From Candidatus Barnesiella excrementavium (GTDB lineage Bacteria; Bacteroidota; Bacteroidia; Bacteroidales; Barnesiellaceae): DNA of 49,500 bases. The DNA lies in assembly GCA_019115485.1 (NCBI GenBank), contig DXDM01000046.1, positions 1 through 49,500 on the forward strand. The letters run 5' to 3'. The notes under the pieces are model-generated. The model saw only the letters and a list, made by a program, of their open reading frames with translations. It did not search any database and had not been told where the DNA came from. The number at the start of each line of letters is the position of its first letter. Position 1 is the first letter of the stretch. Made by a program: the position numbers and the translations under genes. Positions 24,238-32,547 of the stretch are shown here, in pieces.

Positions 24238-26184
24238 TTATTTCTTCTTTCGGGTCGTGATGAGGAGTGCTTTATCGGTATCCTTGGCTCCATATTTCTT
24301 GGCCTCCTTGCCTTTCAGTACCGTGATGCTGGCAATGTCGTCCGGGCTCAGTTTGTTGAACTCTTTTTCAGAGACCTTCTTCCCGTCGATGACGTAGCTG
24401 ACGGCGGGAATCTGTTTGAAGTAGGTCGACACTGAATCGGTATTTACGATTCGGGCCGAGAGGGCATTGATACCCTTCTCGTCGATGGCTCGGGTGATGG
24501 AGTCGGCATTGGCGCTTATCCGGGCCGAGAGGGCCTCGATGCGAGCCATGGCTTCGGGCGACAGTTCTTTCCCCTCCTGGGTGACGGCCACCTCTGCACG
24601 AATGGAGTCGGACAGGACTTTTACCTGTTGTTGCCAATTATTCAGCGACGACTTTTGTGAATGGATAATGACAGTATTCTCTCCGCTGTCGTTGCTGTTG
24701 AGTATCGAGATGTTTCCGACCAGGCCCGATAGGTTGAGCTTTTCCATATCCTCGGCCGAGACCTCCTTGCCGTTGATGATATAGGAGAACTTTCCTGTCG
24801 AGAGATTGTCTATCACTTCGGCCGGGACTTTCTTCCCGTTGATGACATAGTAGCTTGTTGGGGAGTCCTGTTTCCCGTCGTTCGAGAGGGTTATTTTCAT
24901 CGGTTGGGTCTCGTCCTCCTCTTTCGTACTGATGAGCAGGACGCCCCCCTGAGCTTCGTCGCCATATTTCTCGACGGCCGCTTTCCCTTTGAGAACCGTA
25001 ACACTCTTTATCTGGTCGGCCGAGAGCCGGTCGACCTCTTCGCGAGAGACTTTCTTGCCGTCAACGATGCAGAGCGCACTGTCCATCGAGGCCGGTTTGC
25101 CGTTCTCGGTGATGTGAATGCGCAGATTGTTGCCGGCGGTTGAGTCGTTCGACTCGTCGATGTTGACATTCATACCGGTTGTCTGGTTCGACACATCGGC
25201 AGCGGTGATGGTGATTGTCTTGGTGTTGGAGGCCGACTGTTCATCGGTCGGGGCGAGCAGAGCCAGCAGGTCGGTCGAGGCGATTTTGTCGAGACGGTCC
25301 GATACTTCGGGGCGGGCAAATACCGTGACGGTACAGAGAGCGACGGGTATCACATAGAGATATTTCCAGGTCGCTTTGTGGGTTGATTTCTTTTTAAGCA
25401 TCATGGTAATACGTTTGTTGAGTTTGTTGTGATTGAAATGGTTGGTCACGCAGTAGAATTTCGAGCCTGCCGACCGCTTGATGAGCAGCAGCTGGTATTG
25501 CTTGGCGTCGATACCCTGAGCCAGCACATCGGCATCGGCTTCGTATTCGTGCACGGTTTGCAGTTCGCGTTTCAGCAGCCAGGCGGCTGGATTGAACCAT
25601 TGCAGCCAGGTACAGAGGTCGGCCACCAGCAGGTCGAAGGAGTGGCGCCTGCGTATGTGGGCCGACTCGTGCAGCTGTATTTCGCGGCTGTGAGCGGCGT
25701 AGTCGGCCTCGGAAAGTACGATATAGCCGAACCAGCTGAACGGAGCGATACGCTGGGGCAGGACGATGATGGGTCGGCCCTCGTCATCGGTTGCCCGGCG
25801 TCCACCGCGCAGGAGCCGCCACAGGCGCACGATGGTCACCAGATAGCGGGCGACGAAAAACACCACGCCCGCCCAGTAGAGGGTTATAGCGGCCACAAGA
25901 GCTATGGGAACCGGGGCGGCTGTCGCTTTGACCTCGTCGGTTGCATAGCTGAAAGCCGACAGGTTGTCGAGCATCAGTAGGGTAGCGGGCGATACCCTTT
26001 CGCTTGCGGGGGCCAACAGCGACAGATGACACAGCGGCAGCACAAACGAGAGGGGTATGAGGCAGAGCAGGGCTACCCGGTTGTAGCGGTAGAAGGTCTC
26101 CTTGCTCAGCAGAATGCTGTAAAAGAGATAGAGCAGTGCCAGGCAAACGGCCGCTTTCAAGATGTAGACGAAAAATGCACTCAT
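24238..26184 (-). CDS. BlaR1-like M56 metallopeptidase sensor with plug-like repeats
   Basis: A 648-residue membrane sensor-protease. Three N-terminal helices (about 5-25, 36-55 and 94-117) and a fourth (274-290) frame the cytoplasmic zinc protease domain with HESAH (172-176) and EYEAD (213-217). The periplasmic part has no beta-lactam-binding domain. Instead it contains repeats of the type VIDGKKVSxxEhxxLSxxDIxSITVLKGKxAxxKYG, at about 371-420 and 596-645, with shorter versions at 445-463 and 467-495. These resemble the plug region of TonB-dependent receptors, as seen in other Bacteroidota M56 proteins. The gene lies 12 bases after a BlaI-like repressor. On induction the protease should inactivate that repressor; the inducing signal is unknown. 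Confidence 0.87.
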   Translation of the reverse strand: MSAFFVYILKAAVCLALLYLFYSILLSKETFYRYNRVALLCLIPLSFVLPLCHLSLLAPASERVSPATLLMLDNLSAFSYATDEVKATAAPVPIALVAAITLYWAGVVFFVARYLVTIVRLWRLLRGGRRATDDEGRPIIVLPQRIAPFSWFGYIVLSEADYAAHSREIQLHESAHIRRRHSFDLLVADLCTWLQWFNPAAWLLKRELQTVHEYEADADVLAQGIDAKQYQLLLIKRSAGSKFYCVTNHFNHNKLNKRITMMLKKKSTHKATWKYLYVIPVALCTVTVFARPEVSDRLDKIASTDLLALLAPTDEQSASNTKTITITAADVSNQTTGMNVNIDESNDSTAGNNLRIHITENGKPASMDSALCIVDGKKVSREEVDRLSADQIKSVTVLKGKAAVEKYGDEAQGGVLLISTKEEDETQPMKITLSNDGKQDSPTSYYVINGKKVPAEVIDNLSTGKFSYIINGKEVSAEDMEKLNLSGLVGNISILNSNDSGENTVIIHSQKSSLNNWQQQVKVLSDSIRAEVAVTQEGKELSPEAMARIEALSARISANADSITRAIDEKGINALSARIVNTDSVSTYFKQIPAVSYVIDGKKVSEKEFNKLSPDDIASITVLKGKEAKKYGAKDTDKALLITTRKKK

Positions 26185-26196
26185 AGTCTGACGGTT

Positions 26197-26562
26197 TTAT
26201 GCTTCATGACCCCGTTCCACTTTCTCGATGAGCTCTTTCAATTCGTTCAGCGAGATGTCCTCCTCTTCGATGAGCGACGAGACTACCCCCAGGTAGGAGT
26301 TGTTGAAATATTTGCGCACCACCTGTTTCAAGGTACTTTTCCTGAACTCCTCTTCGCTCACGGCGGCGTAGTACTGATAAGTCTTGCCATAGGCTTTGTG
26401 CGACAGGTAGCCCTTCTCTTCGAGTCCCCGCACGATGGTCGACAGGGTGTTGAAGTGGGGTTTGGGTTCGTTGTAGAAATCGAGCAGTTCTTTCACGAAC
26501 AGCGGCCCTTTGAGCCAAAAGTAGTTCATGATTTCTTCTTCTTTTGCAGTAAGTCCTTTCAT
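26197..26562 (-). CDS. BlaI/MecI/CopY-family repressor
   Basis: A 121-residue winged-helix repressor: helix-turn-helix and wing in about residues 1-68 (LTAKEEEIMNYFWLKG, then HFNTLSTIVRGLEEKGYL, the recognition helix), and a C-terminal dimerisation region rich in Glu/Leu. I start at MKGLTAKEE (26562), as in other BlaI proteins; an upstream ATG would add MYRQKQKP. It is cotranscribed with the M56 sensor. Three 17-bp dyads (26590-26649) immediately upstream are the probable operators, so the pair should be autoregulated. No beta-lactamase or other target gene lies next to it. Confidence 0.9.
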   Translation of the reverse strand: MKGLTAKEEEIMNYFWLKGPLFVKELLDFYNEPKPHFNTLSTIVRGLEEKGYLSHKAYGKTYQYYAAVSEEEFRKSTLKQVVRKYFNNSYLGVVSSLIEEEDISLNELKELIEKVERGHEA

Positions 26563-26589
26563 CGGTTTTTGTTTTTGTCGATACAAATA

Positions 26590-26649
26590 AACTAAAAGTT
26601 TTAGTTATTCAACTAATATTTGTAGTTAATAAAACTAAACGATATAGTT
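26590..26649. promoter_or_regulatory. Three phased operator dyads of the BlaI-like repressor
   Basis: The pattern AACTA-N7-TAGTT occurs three times: 26590-26606 (nearly perfect palindrome), 26611-26627 and 26633-26649. The starts are 21 and 22 bases apart, close to two helical turns, so dimers would bind on one face. A likely promoter on the minus strand (TTG, 18 bases, TTTATTTG) overlaps the first two dyads. The site layout resembles BlaI/MecI operators, but the half-site differs from the TACA/TGTA of Gram-positives. Confidence 0.75.
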
Positions 26650-26683
26650 TTATAACTATGATTCATCGTTTATATAGGTTTAA

Positions 26684-26721
26684 AACGAAAAGCGGCAACC
26701 GGTTTGGAAACCGGCTGCCGC
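26684..26721 (-). terminator. Terminator of the MFS gene
   Basis: GCGGCAACCGGTTT (26692-26705) pairs with AAACCGGCTGCCGC (26708-26721) with one mismatch. On the minus strand TTTTCGTTTT follows. Confidence 0.85.
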
Positions 26722-26762
26722 ATATATACAGGCATCGACGGGTCGCTTGACCCGGTGGTGAC

Positions 26763-28199
26763 TTACTTTTGAATATTGGGTTCTTCGAGACCGTATCCCC
26801 GTTTCTTGTCCTCGACCTTCAACCACAGACCGAAGATGAGCGCCAGAATACCCAGACTGGCAAAGATGAGCATCGGCACGGTGTAGTTGTACTGCAAGGG
26901 GTCGGTGATGCCGGGATTCGACATGCGCAGGGCAGCACCGATAATCATGGGGAATGAGTAGAGACCGATGTTCTGAATCCAGAAGATAACGGCGTAGGCC
27001 GAACCCAGCAGTTTGTTGTCGACCAGTTTGGGAACCGAAGGCCACAGCGAGGCCGGTACCAGCGAGAATGAGATACCCAGCAGGATAATCGACAGGTAGG
27101 CCACGATGACGGCAACTGTCGTACCTTTGAGGGACGGCAGTACCAGGGCGAATACCAGGTGACAGGCAATCATGAGCAGGGCTCCGAAGATGAGCATCGT
27201 GGCACCCTTACCCTTGTGGTCGAGAAAATTGCCCAGAATAGGGGTGATGGCAGCGGCTCCCAGCGGGAAGACAAAGAAGACCCAACCGGCCTGTTCGGCC
27301 GTGTAGCCCAGGTTGCATTGCAACATGTTGATGGCATACTTTTGGAAGGGGAAGATGGCCGAGTAGTAGAGTACGCAGAGGAGAGCTACCAGCCAGAATA
27401 CCTTGCTCGAGAAGATGAGGCCGAGGTCCGAAATCTTGAAGGGGTCGTCCTTCTCTTCGCCGCTTTCGCCCATCTGTTGTTCGAGCTTTCGGTCCATGAA
27501 GGCATAGGAGATGAAGCAGATGAGACCGATGGCCAGCAGGATAACGGCCACGAGTACGGGGCGCGATACGTCGACCGGGGTAAATTTGTTGGCCAGTACC
27601 GGCGAACCCAGTACCACCACGGCCACGCCCACGCGGGCGATAGCCATCTCTACACCCATGGCCAGAGCCATCTCTTTGCCTTTAAACCATTTGACGATAC
27701 CGCGCGAAACGGTAATACCGGCCATCTCGACACCGCAGCCGAAGAACATGAAGCCGATGGCCGACATCTTGGCCGAGGCGGGCATGCCTTCGTAGAAGGG
27801 GGTAATGTTCCACCACTCCAACGGAAGGTTCATGAAGCGGTTCATGAAGGCTTCGGCACCGCTGCCGATAAAGGCGTTGCTCACGGCGTAGTAGTTGATC
27901 GAGGCACCGATGAGCATGACGGCACCCGACAGGACGGCGGTGAAGCGTACCCCCATCTTGTCGAGAATGATACCGGCAAAAATCAGGAAGAAGACGAATA
28001 CGTTCAGAAACGTTTCGGAACCGGCATAGTGGCCGTAGGCATCGGGCGACCAGCCTCGTGTGTTCTGCAACAGCTCTTGCAGCGGAGAGAGTATATCCAT
28101 GAAGATATACCCGAAAAACATGGCGCTCGCCAGCAGGACGAGGGCCGTCCACCGTATGGCCGGGACGTCCTTCATCAGTTGAGTCATTTTTTCTGTCAT
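26763..28199 (-). CDS. Major facilitator superfamily transporter (MFSD1-like)
   Basis: A 478-residue carrier with about 12 hydrophobic segments and a central hydrophilic loop (KLEQQMGESGEEKDDPFK). Signature-like pieces are DKMGVRFTAVLSG after helix 2, FLDHKGKGATML in the second half, and a conserved VSRGIVKWFKGKEMALAMG segment. The overall arrangement resembles bacterial relatives of MFSD1, whose animal members move dipeptides; that substrate assignment is only by analogy. It is the last gene of a long minus-strand unit, 34 bases after an outer-membrane barrel gene, with a strong terminator downstream. Confidence 0.82.
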   Translation of the reverse strand: MTEKMTQLMKDVPAIRWTALVLLASAMFFGYIFMDILSPLQELLQNTRGWSPDAYGHYAGSETFLNVFVFFLIFAGIILDKMGVRFTAVLSGAVMLIGASINYYAVSNAFIGSGAEAFMNRFMNLPLEWWNITPFYEGMPASAKMSAIGFMFFGCGVEMAGITVSRGIVKWFKGKEMALAMGVEMAIARVGVAVVVLGSPVLANKFTPVDVSRPVLVAVILLAIGLICFISYAFMDRKLEQQMGESGEEKDDPFKISDLGLIFSSKVFWLVALLCVLYYSAIFPFQKYAINMLQCNLGYTAEQAGWVFFVFPLGAAAITPILGNFLDHKGKGATMLIFGALLMIACHLVFALVLPSLKGTTVAVIVAYLSIILLGISFSLVPASLWPSVPKLVDNKLLGSAYAVIFWIQNIGLYSFPMIIGAALRMSNPGITDPLQYNYTVPMLIFASLGILALIFGLWLKVEDKKRGYGLEEPNIQK

Positions 28200-28233
28200 A
28201 GTGTTATGTGTTTTGATTGATTCATTCAGTGGT

Positions 28234-28758
28234 TCAGAAATAGACCGACAGACCCACCTTCAATCCGTACTGGTCGAACTTGTCGGTAAAGCTGTGCTTC
28301 CAGTAGAGGGCGGGGTCGAGCGATATGTTGTGGCTCACGAAGATGGCGTAGCCCAGTTCGGCTCCCACGTAGAGGTAGTCGCGGCAGACCGAACTCCCTC
28401 CTTTGGGTTTGTTCCAGGCATGGGTATAGCCGGTGTTCACCCCGATGAACAGGGTGGTCAGGGTGTAGTAGCGTATGCTCGCCATCAGGTCTATGCTGTT
28501 GTCGTTGTATTCCTTGTTCCAGGAGAAGTCACCGCCGAGACCTACCAGAAAAGCCAGGTTGTTGGCGATAAAGTTACCCACCTCGACTTTCATGCCGAGG
28601 TCAAACGCTTCGTTCCCGGTCTCCTGGGTATGGGTGCTGCCCAGGTTGAAGCCGCTCACCTGGGGATTGACAATCCAGGTATTTTTCAAAATCTGGGCCG
28701 ACCCGGTGCTCGAAAGCAATCCGATGAACGACAGAATCAGTAGCGCTTTTTTTATCAT
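28234..28758 (-). CDS. Small outer-membrane beta-barrel protein
   Basis: A 174-residue protein with a signal peptide (cut near TGSA-QILKN). Alternating hydrophobic strands fit an eight-stranded barrel (for example MASIRYYTLTTLFIGVNTGYTHAW and YVGAELGYAIFVSHNISLDPALYWKH), and the last strand ends in phenylalanine (KVGLSVYF), the outer-membrane insertion signal. It lies between a small membrane protein and the MFS carrier. It may be a porin-like or structural barrel; the specific role is unknown. Confidence 0.8.
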   Translation of the reverse strand: MIKKALLILSFIGLLSSTGSAQILKNTWIVNPQVSGFNLGSTHTQETGNEAFDLGMKVEVGNFIANNLAFLVGLGGDFSWNKEYNDNSIDLMASIRYYTLTTLFIGVNTGYTHAWNKPKGGSSVCRDYLYVGAELGYAIFVSHNISLDPALYWKHSFTDKFDQYGLKVGLSVYF

Positions 28759-28778
28759 GGTCGTGTAGTGATTGGTGT

Positions 28779-29021
28779 TTACGAAAGACGATCGTTGCGC
28801 AGTGTGCGTCGCTCGGAGGCGTCCTGTTTCTTGCGCCGTTCGTTACGGATTTTCTCTCGGCGCTTCAAGGCCCATCGCAGCATGATGATGACCAGCAGCG
28901 TGATGACGATGATACTGAAATATTCCCAGTAGTTCCCGCTCAGCAGCATGCCGCGGCCGAAGTAGGCCATGACTGCCAGATAGATAACCAGGAGCAGGGT
29001 GATGATGTTGTACCGTTTCAT
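28779..29021 (-). CDS. Small two-helix membrane protein, 80 aa
   Basis: Two hydrophobic helices (about 5-23 and 32-48) are followed by a strongly basic, Arg/Lys-rich tail (RWALKRREKIRNERRKK). The start ATG (29021) overlaps the stop of the exonuclease gene as ATGA, which argues that this start, not the longer open frame, is used. Function unknown; the translational coupling suggests it is made together with the exonuclease. Confidence 0.7.
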   Translation of the reverse strand: MKRYNIITLLLVIYLAVMAYFGRGMLLSGNYWEYFSIIVITLLVIIMLRWALKRREKIRNERRKKQDASERRTLRNDRLS

Positions 29022-29674
29022 TGTGGTTGAGATGAGGGGCGTTGCAGCAACGCCGGGTTTAACGAGGATAATTGAAATGCGCCCGATTGCAGGGCTTCGT
29101 ATATCTTGATGCAGCTCCATGCGTCGGTGGCGGCATAGAGTTGCTGGCTTTCGGTCAGGTGGTCGGCCTCCCAGTTGGAGAGGCGTTGTCCCTTGGAAAT
29201 CTTTTTCCCCAGGACAATGGCGTAGATTTTTTGCAGACTCTGGTCTTCGATACCGTATTTCTTGACCACCTTCTGCAACTCCACGAAATTGCCGGGGGTG
29301 AACTGTCCGTTGTTGAGGCGTCCCAGCATGCAGAAGTCGTCTTTGAGCGAGATGCCCACTTTCAGTATCGCCTCGTTTTCGAGCAACTGTTTCAACAGCG
29401 GGGTAAAGCCGATGCGGTTGATTCGGAACAGGTAGCAGGTGTCGTGAGTCGACAGCTGCATGAGGGCCACCTGGTTGCTGTGTCCCTTCTTGAAGGTAGG
29501 ACGGGTCTCGGTGTCGAAGCCGATAATCTTCTCGTGGCTCAACTGCTCCACCGCGTGAGCCGCACGCGCAGGGGTATCGATTACGACGATTTTCCCGGGG
29601 AAGGTCTCGATGGGTAAGGTCGCAATAATCTCTTTGCTAATTTTTATTTTTTTGTCAGTCGTATCGTTCTCCAT
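29018..29674 (-). CDS. 3'-5' exonuclease, RNase D/WRN-like
   Basis: A DEDDy-type 3'-5' exonuclease of 218 residues. Exo I is GFDTET (about 52-57), Exo II is GISLKDDF, and Exo III is YAATDAW with the tyrosine and aspartate of DEDDy enzymes. It lacks the HRDC domains of true RNase D, so it consists of the nuclease module alone. Substrate may be RNA or DNA. It starts 5 bases after the DUF5063 gene and is translationally coupled to the small membrane protein behind it. Confidence 0.88.
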   Translation of the reverse strand: MENDTTDKKIKISKEIIATLPIETFPGKIVVIDTPARAAHAVEQLSHEKIIGFDTETRPTFKKGHSNQVALMQLSTHDTCYLFRINRIGFTPLLKQLLENEAILKVGISLKDDFCMLGRLNNGQFTPGNFVELQKVVKKYGIEDQSLQKIYAIVLGKKISKGQRLSNWEADHLTESQQLYAATDAWSCIKIYEALQSGAFQLSSLNPALLQRPSSQPQ

Positions 29675-29679
29675 ATTCG

Positions 29680-30333
29680 TTAATCCACATCATCGTTGAG
29701 TTTGTCGAAAATATCGTCGTCCCCTTGTTGATGACCGAAAATATCGGTGTAATGGCTGGATTGTGCGTGATGGTGGTGATGATGACCGCAACCGCAAGAG
29801 TCGTCGTCCTCGTCATCTTCATCATTGTCGGGCGAATACTTGATGTTGTGCAGCGCCCGCAGAACGTTTACCAGTTGTTGTCCCCAATAGGAGACAAAGT
29901 TTTCGTAGCAAATGTACAGGGCTTCGAGCATCTGTGGCTCGTTGCCCAAGCGATATACCGAGATAAAGTCTTTTAAATCCTGATAGATGTCGGCAAGACC
30001 CTCCGAGATGCTGGCAGCCAGAGGAGTCTCGCTGTATTTCATGTCGTTCTGGAACACTTCCAGGTAGTTGTCGTCCTCGCCCAGCAGGCTCTCCATGTTC
30101 AGTCTGATAGTTTCGTACAGGCTTTCGGTGACGAACCGCTCGGTGTAGCCCTCCTCTTCGGGTTCTTCGGGCGAGAGCAGGGTGGCTTTGAGGTACAGCA
30201 ACGGGAGTATCTTGATGATTTTGTCTATAAATTCGTCTCTTTCCAGTTCGGGAGTACGTTCGATAAAGGCGCAATATTCGGCACTTACGGTGACAAATTC
30301 GATGATGTTTTTTGAATAAATGCGTTCGTCCAT
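29680..30333 (-). CDS. DUF5063 protein with Cys/His metal-binding-like tail
   Basis: A 217-residue protein, mostly helical and acidic (about 1-165, DUF5063). The last 49 residues form an unusual tail: an Asp/Glu run (169-178), then SCGCG, six consecutive histidines (about 184-189), further His, and a second acidic end. The stop overlaps nothing, but its start codon shares one base with the nadD stop (TAATG), indicating coupling. The role of DUF5063 proteins is unknown to me. The tail looks like a metal-binding or metal-handling segment. Confidence 0.82.
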   Translation of the reverse strand: MDERIYSKNIIEFVTVSAEYCAFIERTPELERDEFIDKIIKILPLLYLKATLLSPEEPEEEGYTERFVTESLYETIRLNMESLLGEDDNYLEVFQNDMKYSETPLAASISEGLADIYQDLKDFISVYRLGNEPQMLEALYICYENFVSYWGQQLVNVLRALHNIKYSPDNDEDDEDDDSCGCGHHHHHHAQSSHYTDIFGHQQGDDDIFDKLNDDVD

Positions 30334-30923
30334 TACTCGTTGTTTTTATAAAGTCTGTGTTTGATTATATAGTTATATACCGACTGGGGTACGAAATAGT
30401 TCATGTTTTTGCCGGCGGCGATACCCGCTCGCACCTGTGTCGATGAAATCTCGATGAGGGGAGCCCGGCAATATCGCACGGTGGAAGGAAGCTTCGTCTC
30501 GTCGACCTCGTAGCCCCGCCGGGGATAGATGCACACGTGGTATTCGTCGACGATGCGATGACTCTCGTACCACCGGTCGAACAGCAACCAGTTGTCGGCT
30601 CCGATGACGAGGGTAAACTCGCGGTCGGGGTAGCGGTCTTTGAGGTGGTCGAGCGTGCGAATCGTGTAGGAGGGGAGGGGGAGCGAAAACTCGATGTCGG
30701 TCGCCACGATTTTGGGATTGCCCGTCACGGCGAGCCGCAGCATCTCGATACGTTGCCGGTCGGCCTCGGGCGACAGCTTTTCCCGCAGGGGGTTCTGAGG
30801 CGTCACCGACATCCACACCTCGTCGAATCCCTCGTATTCGCACAAGTAGCTGGCCAATATGAGGTGTCCCGTGTGGACGGGGTTGAATGTGCCTGAGAAG
30901 AAAGCTGTCTGGATAGGTCGCAT
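30333..30923 (-). CDS. nadD: Nicotinate-nucleotide adenylyltransferase
   Basis: Adenylates nicotinate mononucleotide to deamido-NAD in NAD synthesis. The nucleotidyltransferase signature GTFNPVHTGH lies at residues 11-20, followed by SVTPQNPLRE, FTLVIGADNW and the C-terminal ISSTQVR. Length (196 aa) is normal. It lies 9 bases after gmk within the same unit and overlaps the DUF5063 start by one base. Confidence 0.95.
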   Translation of the reverse strand: MRPIQTAFFSGTFNPVHTGHLILASYLCEYEGFDEVWMSVTPQNPLREKLSPEADRQRIEMLRLAVTGNPKIVATDIEFSLPLPSYTIRTLDHLKDRYPDREFTLVIGADNWLLFDRWYESHRIVDEYHVCIYPRRGYEVDETKLPSTVRYCRAPLIEISSTQVRAGIAAGKNMNYFVPQSVYNYIIKHRLYKNNE

Positions 30924-30932
30924 AATCGAGGG

Positions 30933-31508
30933 TCAGGGCTTGTCGAGGAACTGCCGTATGGTCTGGTAGGCCTCTTCCTGCGCTTTTTCTAAAATATCGT
31001 TGACAATGATACAATCAAATTTCGGGGCAAACGAGAGCTCGTATTCGGCTTTGGCAATGCGGCTGGCGATTACCTCGGGGGCATCGGTGGCCCGGTGGTT
31101 GAGACGACGTTTCAGCTCCTCGATGCTGGGGGGCTGGATAAAGAGGGCCAGTGCCTGGTCACCGTAGTACTTTTTGATGTTGAGCCCACCCACGACGTCG
31201 ACGTCGAAGATGACGTTGCGGCCGCTGTCGAGAATGCGTTCGACTTCGCTCTTCAAGGTGCCGTAGTATTTCCCGGCATAGACCTCTTCGTATTCCAGAA
31301 ACTCGCCATTGGCGATGCGTTGTCTGAACTCTTCGGGCGAGATAAAGTAGTATTCGACCCCGTTCTTTTCGGTGCCCCGGGGAGCCCGGCTGGTGGCCGA
31401 AATCGAGAATGACAGATTCAGGTCGCGCTGCAACAGCGACTGTATGATGGTCGATTTTCCCGAACCCGAGGGGGCTGAAAATATGATAAGTTTGCCTCTC
31501 TTCTCCAT
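30933..31508 (-). CDS. gmk: Guanylate kinase
   Basis: Phosphorylates GMP to GDP. The P-loop is SAPSGSGKST (11-20), followed by SISATSRAPRGTEKNGVEYYF (the GMP-binding region), LEYEEVYAGKYYGT and the RRLNHR lid. At 191 aa the length is typical. The partner gene yicC lies 4 bases upstream, an arrangement common across bacteria. Confidence 0.96.
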   Translation of the reverse strand: MEKRGKLIIFSAPSGSGKSTIIQSLLQRDLNLSFSISATSRAPRGTEKNGVEYYFISPEEFRQRIANGEFLEYEEVYAGKYYGTLKSEVERILDSGRNVIFDVDVVGGLNIKKYYGDQALALFIQPPSIEELKRRLNHRATDAPEVIASRIAKAEYELSFAPKFDCIIVNDILEKAQEEAYQTIRQFLDKP

Positions 31509-31512
31509 GAAA

Positions 31513-32385
31513 CTACATGACGTTTAATACCTGTTCCTTGATTTGTTCCAACTCGTCTTTCATGCGTACGACGATGCGTTGCATCTCGGCCTGGTTCGAT
31601 TTGGAACCGAGCGTGTTGATTTCGCGCCCCATCTCCTGACTGATGAATCCCAGCTTTTTGCCCTGGCCTTTGCCGGCCTGCATGGTTTCGAGAAAATATT
31701 TCAGGTGGTTGTCGAGGCGGTGTTTCTCCTCGTTGATGTCGAGTTTCTCGATGTAGTAGATCATCTCCTGCTCAAACCGGTTCTTGTCGTAGTCGAAGTT
31801 CTCGATTTTCGACAGGGCGTCGATAATGCGCCCCTTGATTTTCTCGATACGCTCCTTCTCGTAGGGCTCCACCTCTTTCAGTAGGCGGGCGATGTTGTCG
31901 ATTTTCTCCTCAAAGAGGCGTTGTAGCATGGCCCCCTCTTGTATGCGGAACTCTTCCAGGCGGGTAATAGCCTCGTCGACCGCCTTTTTCAGTGCGTTGA
32001 TTTCGGCCTCGTCGATTTCCGGGGTTTCGGTACTCAGGGCGTCGGGCATGCGCAGCAGCATCGAGATGCAATCCTCGGGCATGGCGATACCCAATTTTTC
32101 AGAAGCCTCTTTCACCTGCTGGTAGTAGCCTTCGAGCACGGGAATGTTGATTTGTGCCGAAGTAGTTTTGCCGATGGCTTCACAGTACACGAGAAAATCG
32201 ACCTTGCCCCGTTCCAGCCGCTGGGCTATCTTGGAGCGTATCTCCATTTCCAACTCTCTGTATTGTTGGGGTATGCGGGTCGATAGGTCGAGTTGCTTGC
32301 TGTTCAGCGATTTTATTTCAACGGTTATTTTCTTGTGCGGCAATTCCACCACGGACTTGCCGAAACCGGTCATCGATTGTATCAT
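31513..32385 (-). CDS. yicC: YicC/YloC-family endoribonuclease
   Basis: A 290-residue protein with the family opening MIQSMTGFGKS, the N-terminal KSLNSKQLDLSTRIP segment, and the conserved C-terminal domain (GKKLGFISQEMGREINTLGSKSN). YicC proteins were recently shown to be endoribonucleases in E. coli and B. subtilis; here this is by homology. It is the first gene of the eight-gene minus-strand unit and has a promoter at 32403-32435. Confidence 0.92.
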   Translation of the reverse strand: MIQSMTGFGKSVVELPHKKITVEIKSLNSKQLDLSTRIPQQYRELEMEIRSKIAQRLERGKVDFLVYCEAIGKTTSAQINIPVLEGYYQQVKEASEKLGIAMPEDCISMLLRMPDALSTETPEIDEAEINALKKAVDEAITRLEEFRIQEGAMLQRLFEEKIDNIARLLKEVEPYEKERIEKIKGRIIDALSKIENFDYDKNRFEQEMIYYIEKLDINEEKHRLDNHLKYFLETMQAGKGQGKKLGFISQEMGREINTLGSKSNQAEMQRIVVRMKDELEQIKEQVLNVM

Positions 32386-32402
32386 GTCAGTAAATGTTTT
32401 TG

Positions 32403-32435
32403 CAAATTTAATCTTAATTCCGTAGCAAAAGCAAT
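32403..32435 (-). promoter_or_regulatory. Promoter of the yicC-gmk-nadD unit
   Basis: The minus strand has -7 TAAATTTG (32403-32410) and a -33 TTG-like site (32432-32435) with a 21-base spacer, 17 bases before the yicC start codon. Confidence 0.6.
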
Positions 32436-32454
32436 ATTATTGAAAAAAAAGCGC

Positions 32455-32462
32455 TATTTTTG
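32455..32462 (+). promoter_or_regulatory. tsaB promoter (-7 box)
   Basis: TATTTTTG matches the -7 consensus. It faces away from the yicC promoter, so the two units are divergently transcribed from a shared region. The leader to tsaB is about 80 bases. Confidence 0.55.
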
Positions 32463-32491
32463 TACTCCCATTCACGCTATTGTGATACGTT

Positions 32492-32538
32492 TGTTTACCT
32501 CTTTGCGCCCAAAGCGGGCAGAGAGGTAGCTGTTTACC
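32492..32538 (+). promoter_or_regulatory. Leader hairpin and direct repeats before tsaB
   Basis: TACCTCT (32496-32502) pairs with AGAGGTA (32522-32528), enclosing GCCC/GGGC. A competing small hairpin CTTTG/CAAAG (32501-32514) uses the same bases. The octamer TGTTTACC occurs at 32492-32499 and 32531-32538. This may be a control element of the tsaB unit. Confidence 0.4.
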
Positions 32539-32547
32539 GATAAAATT

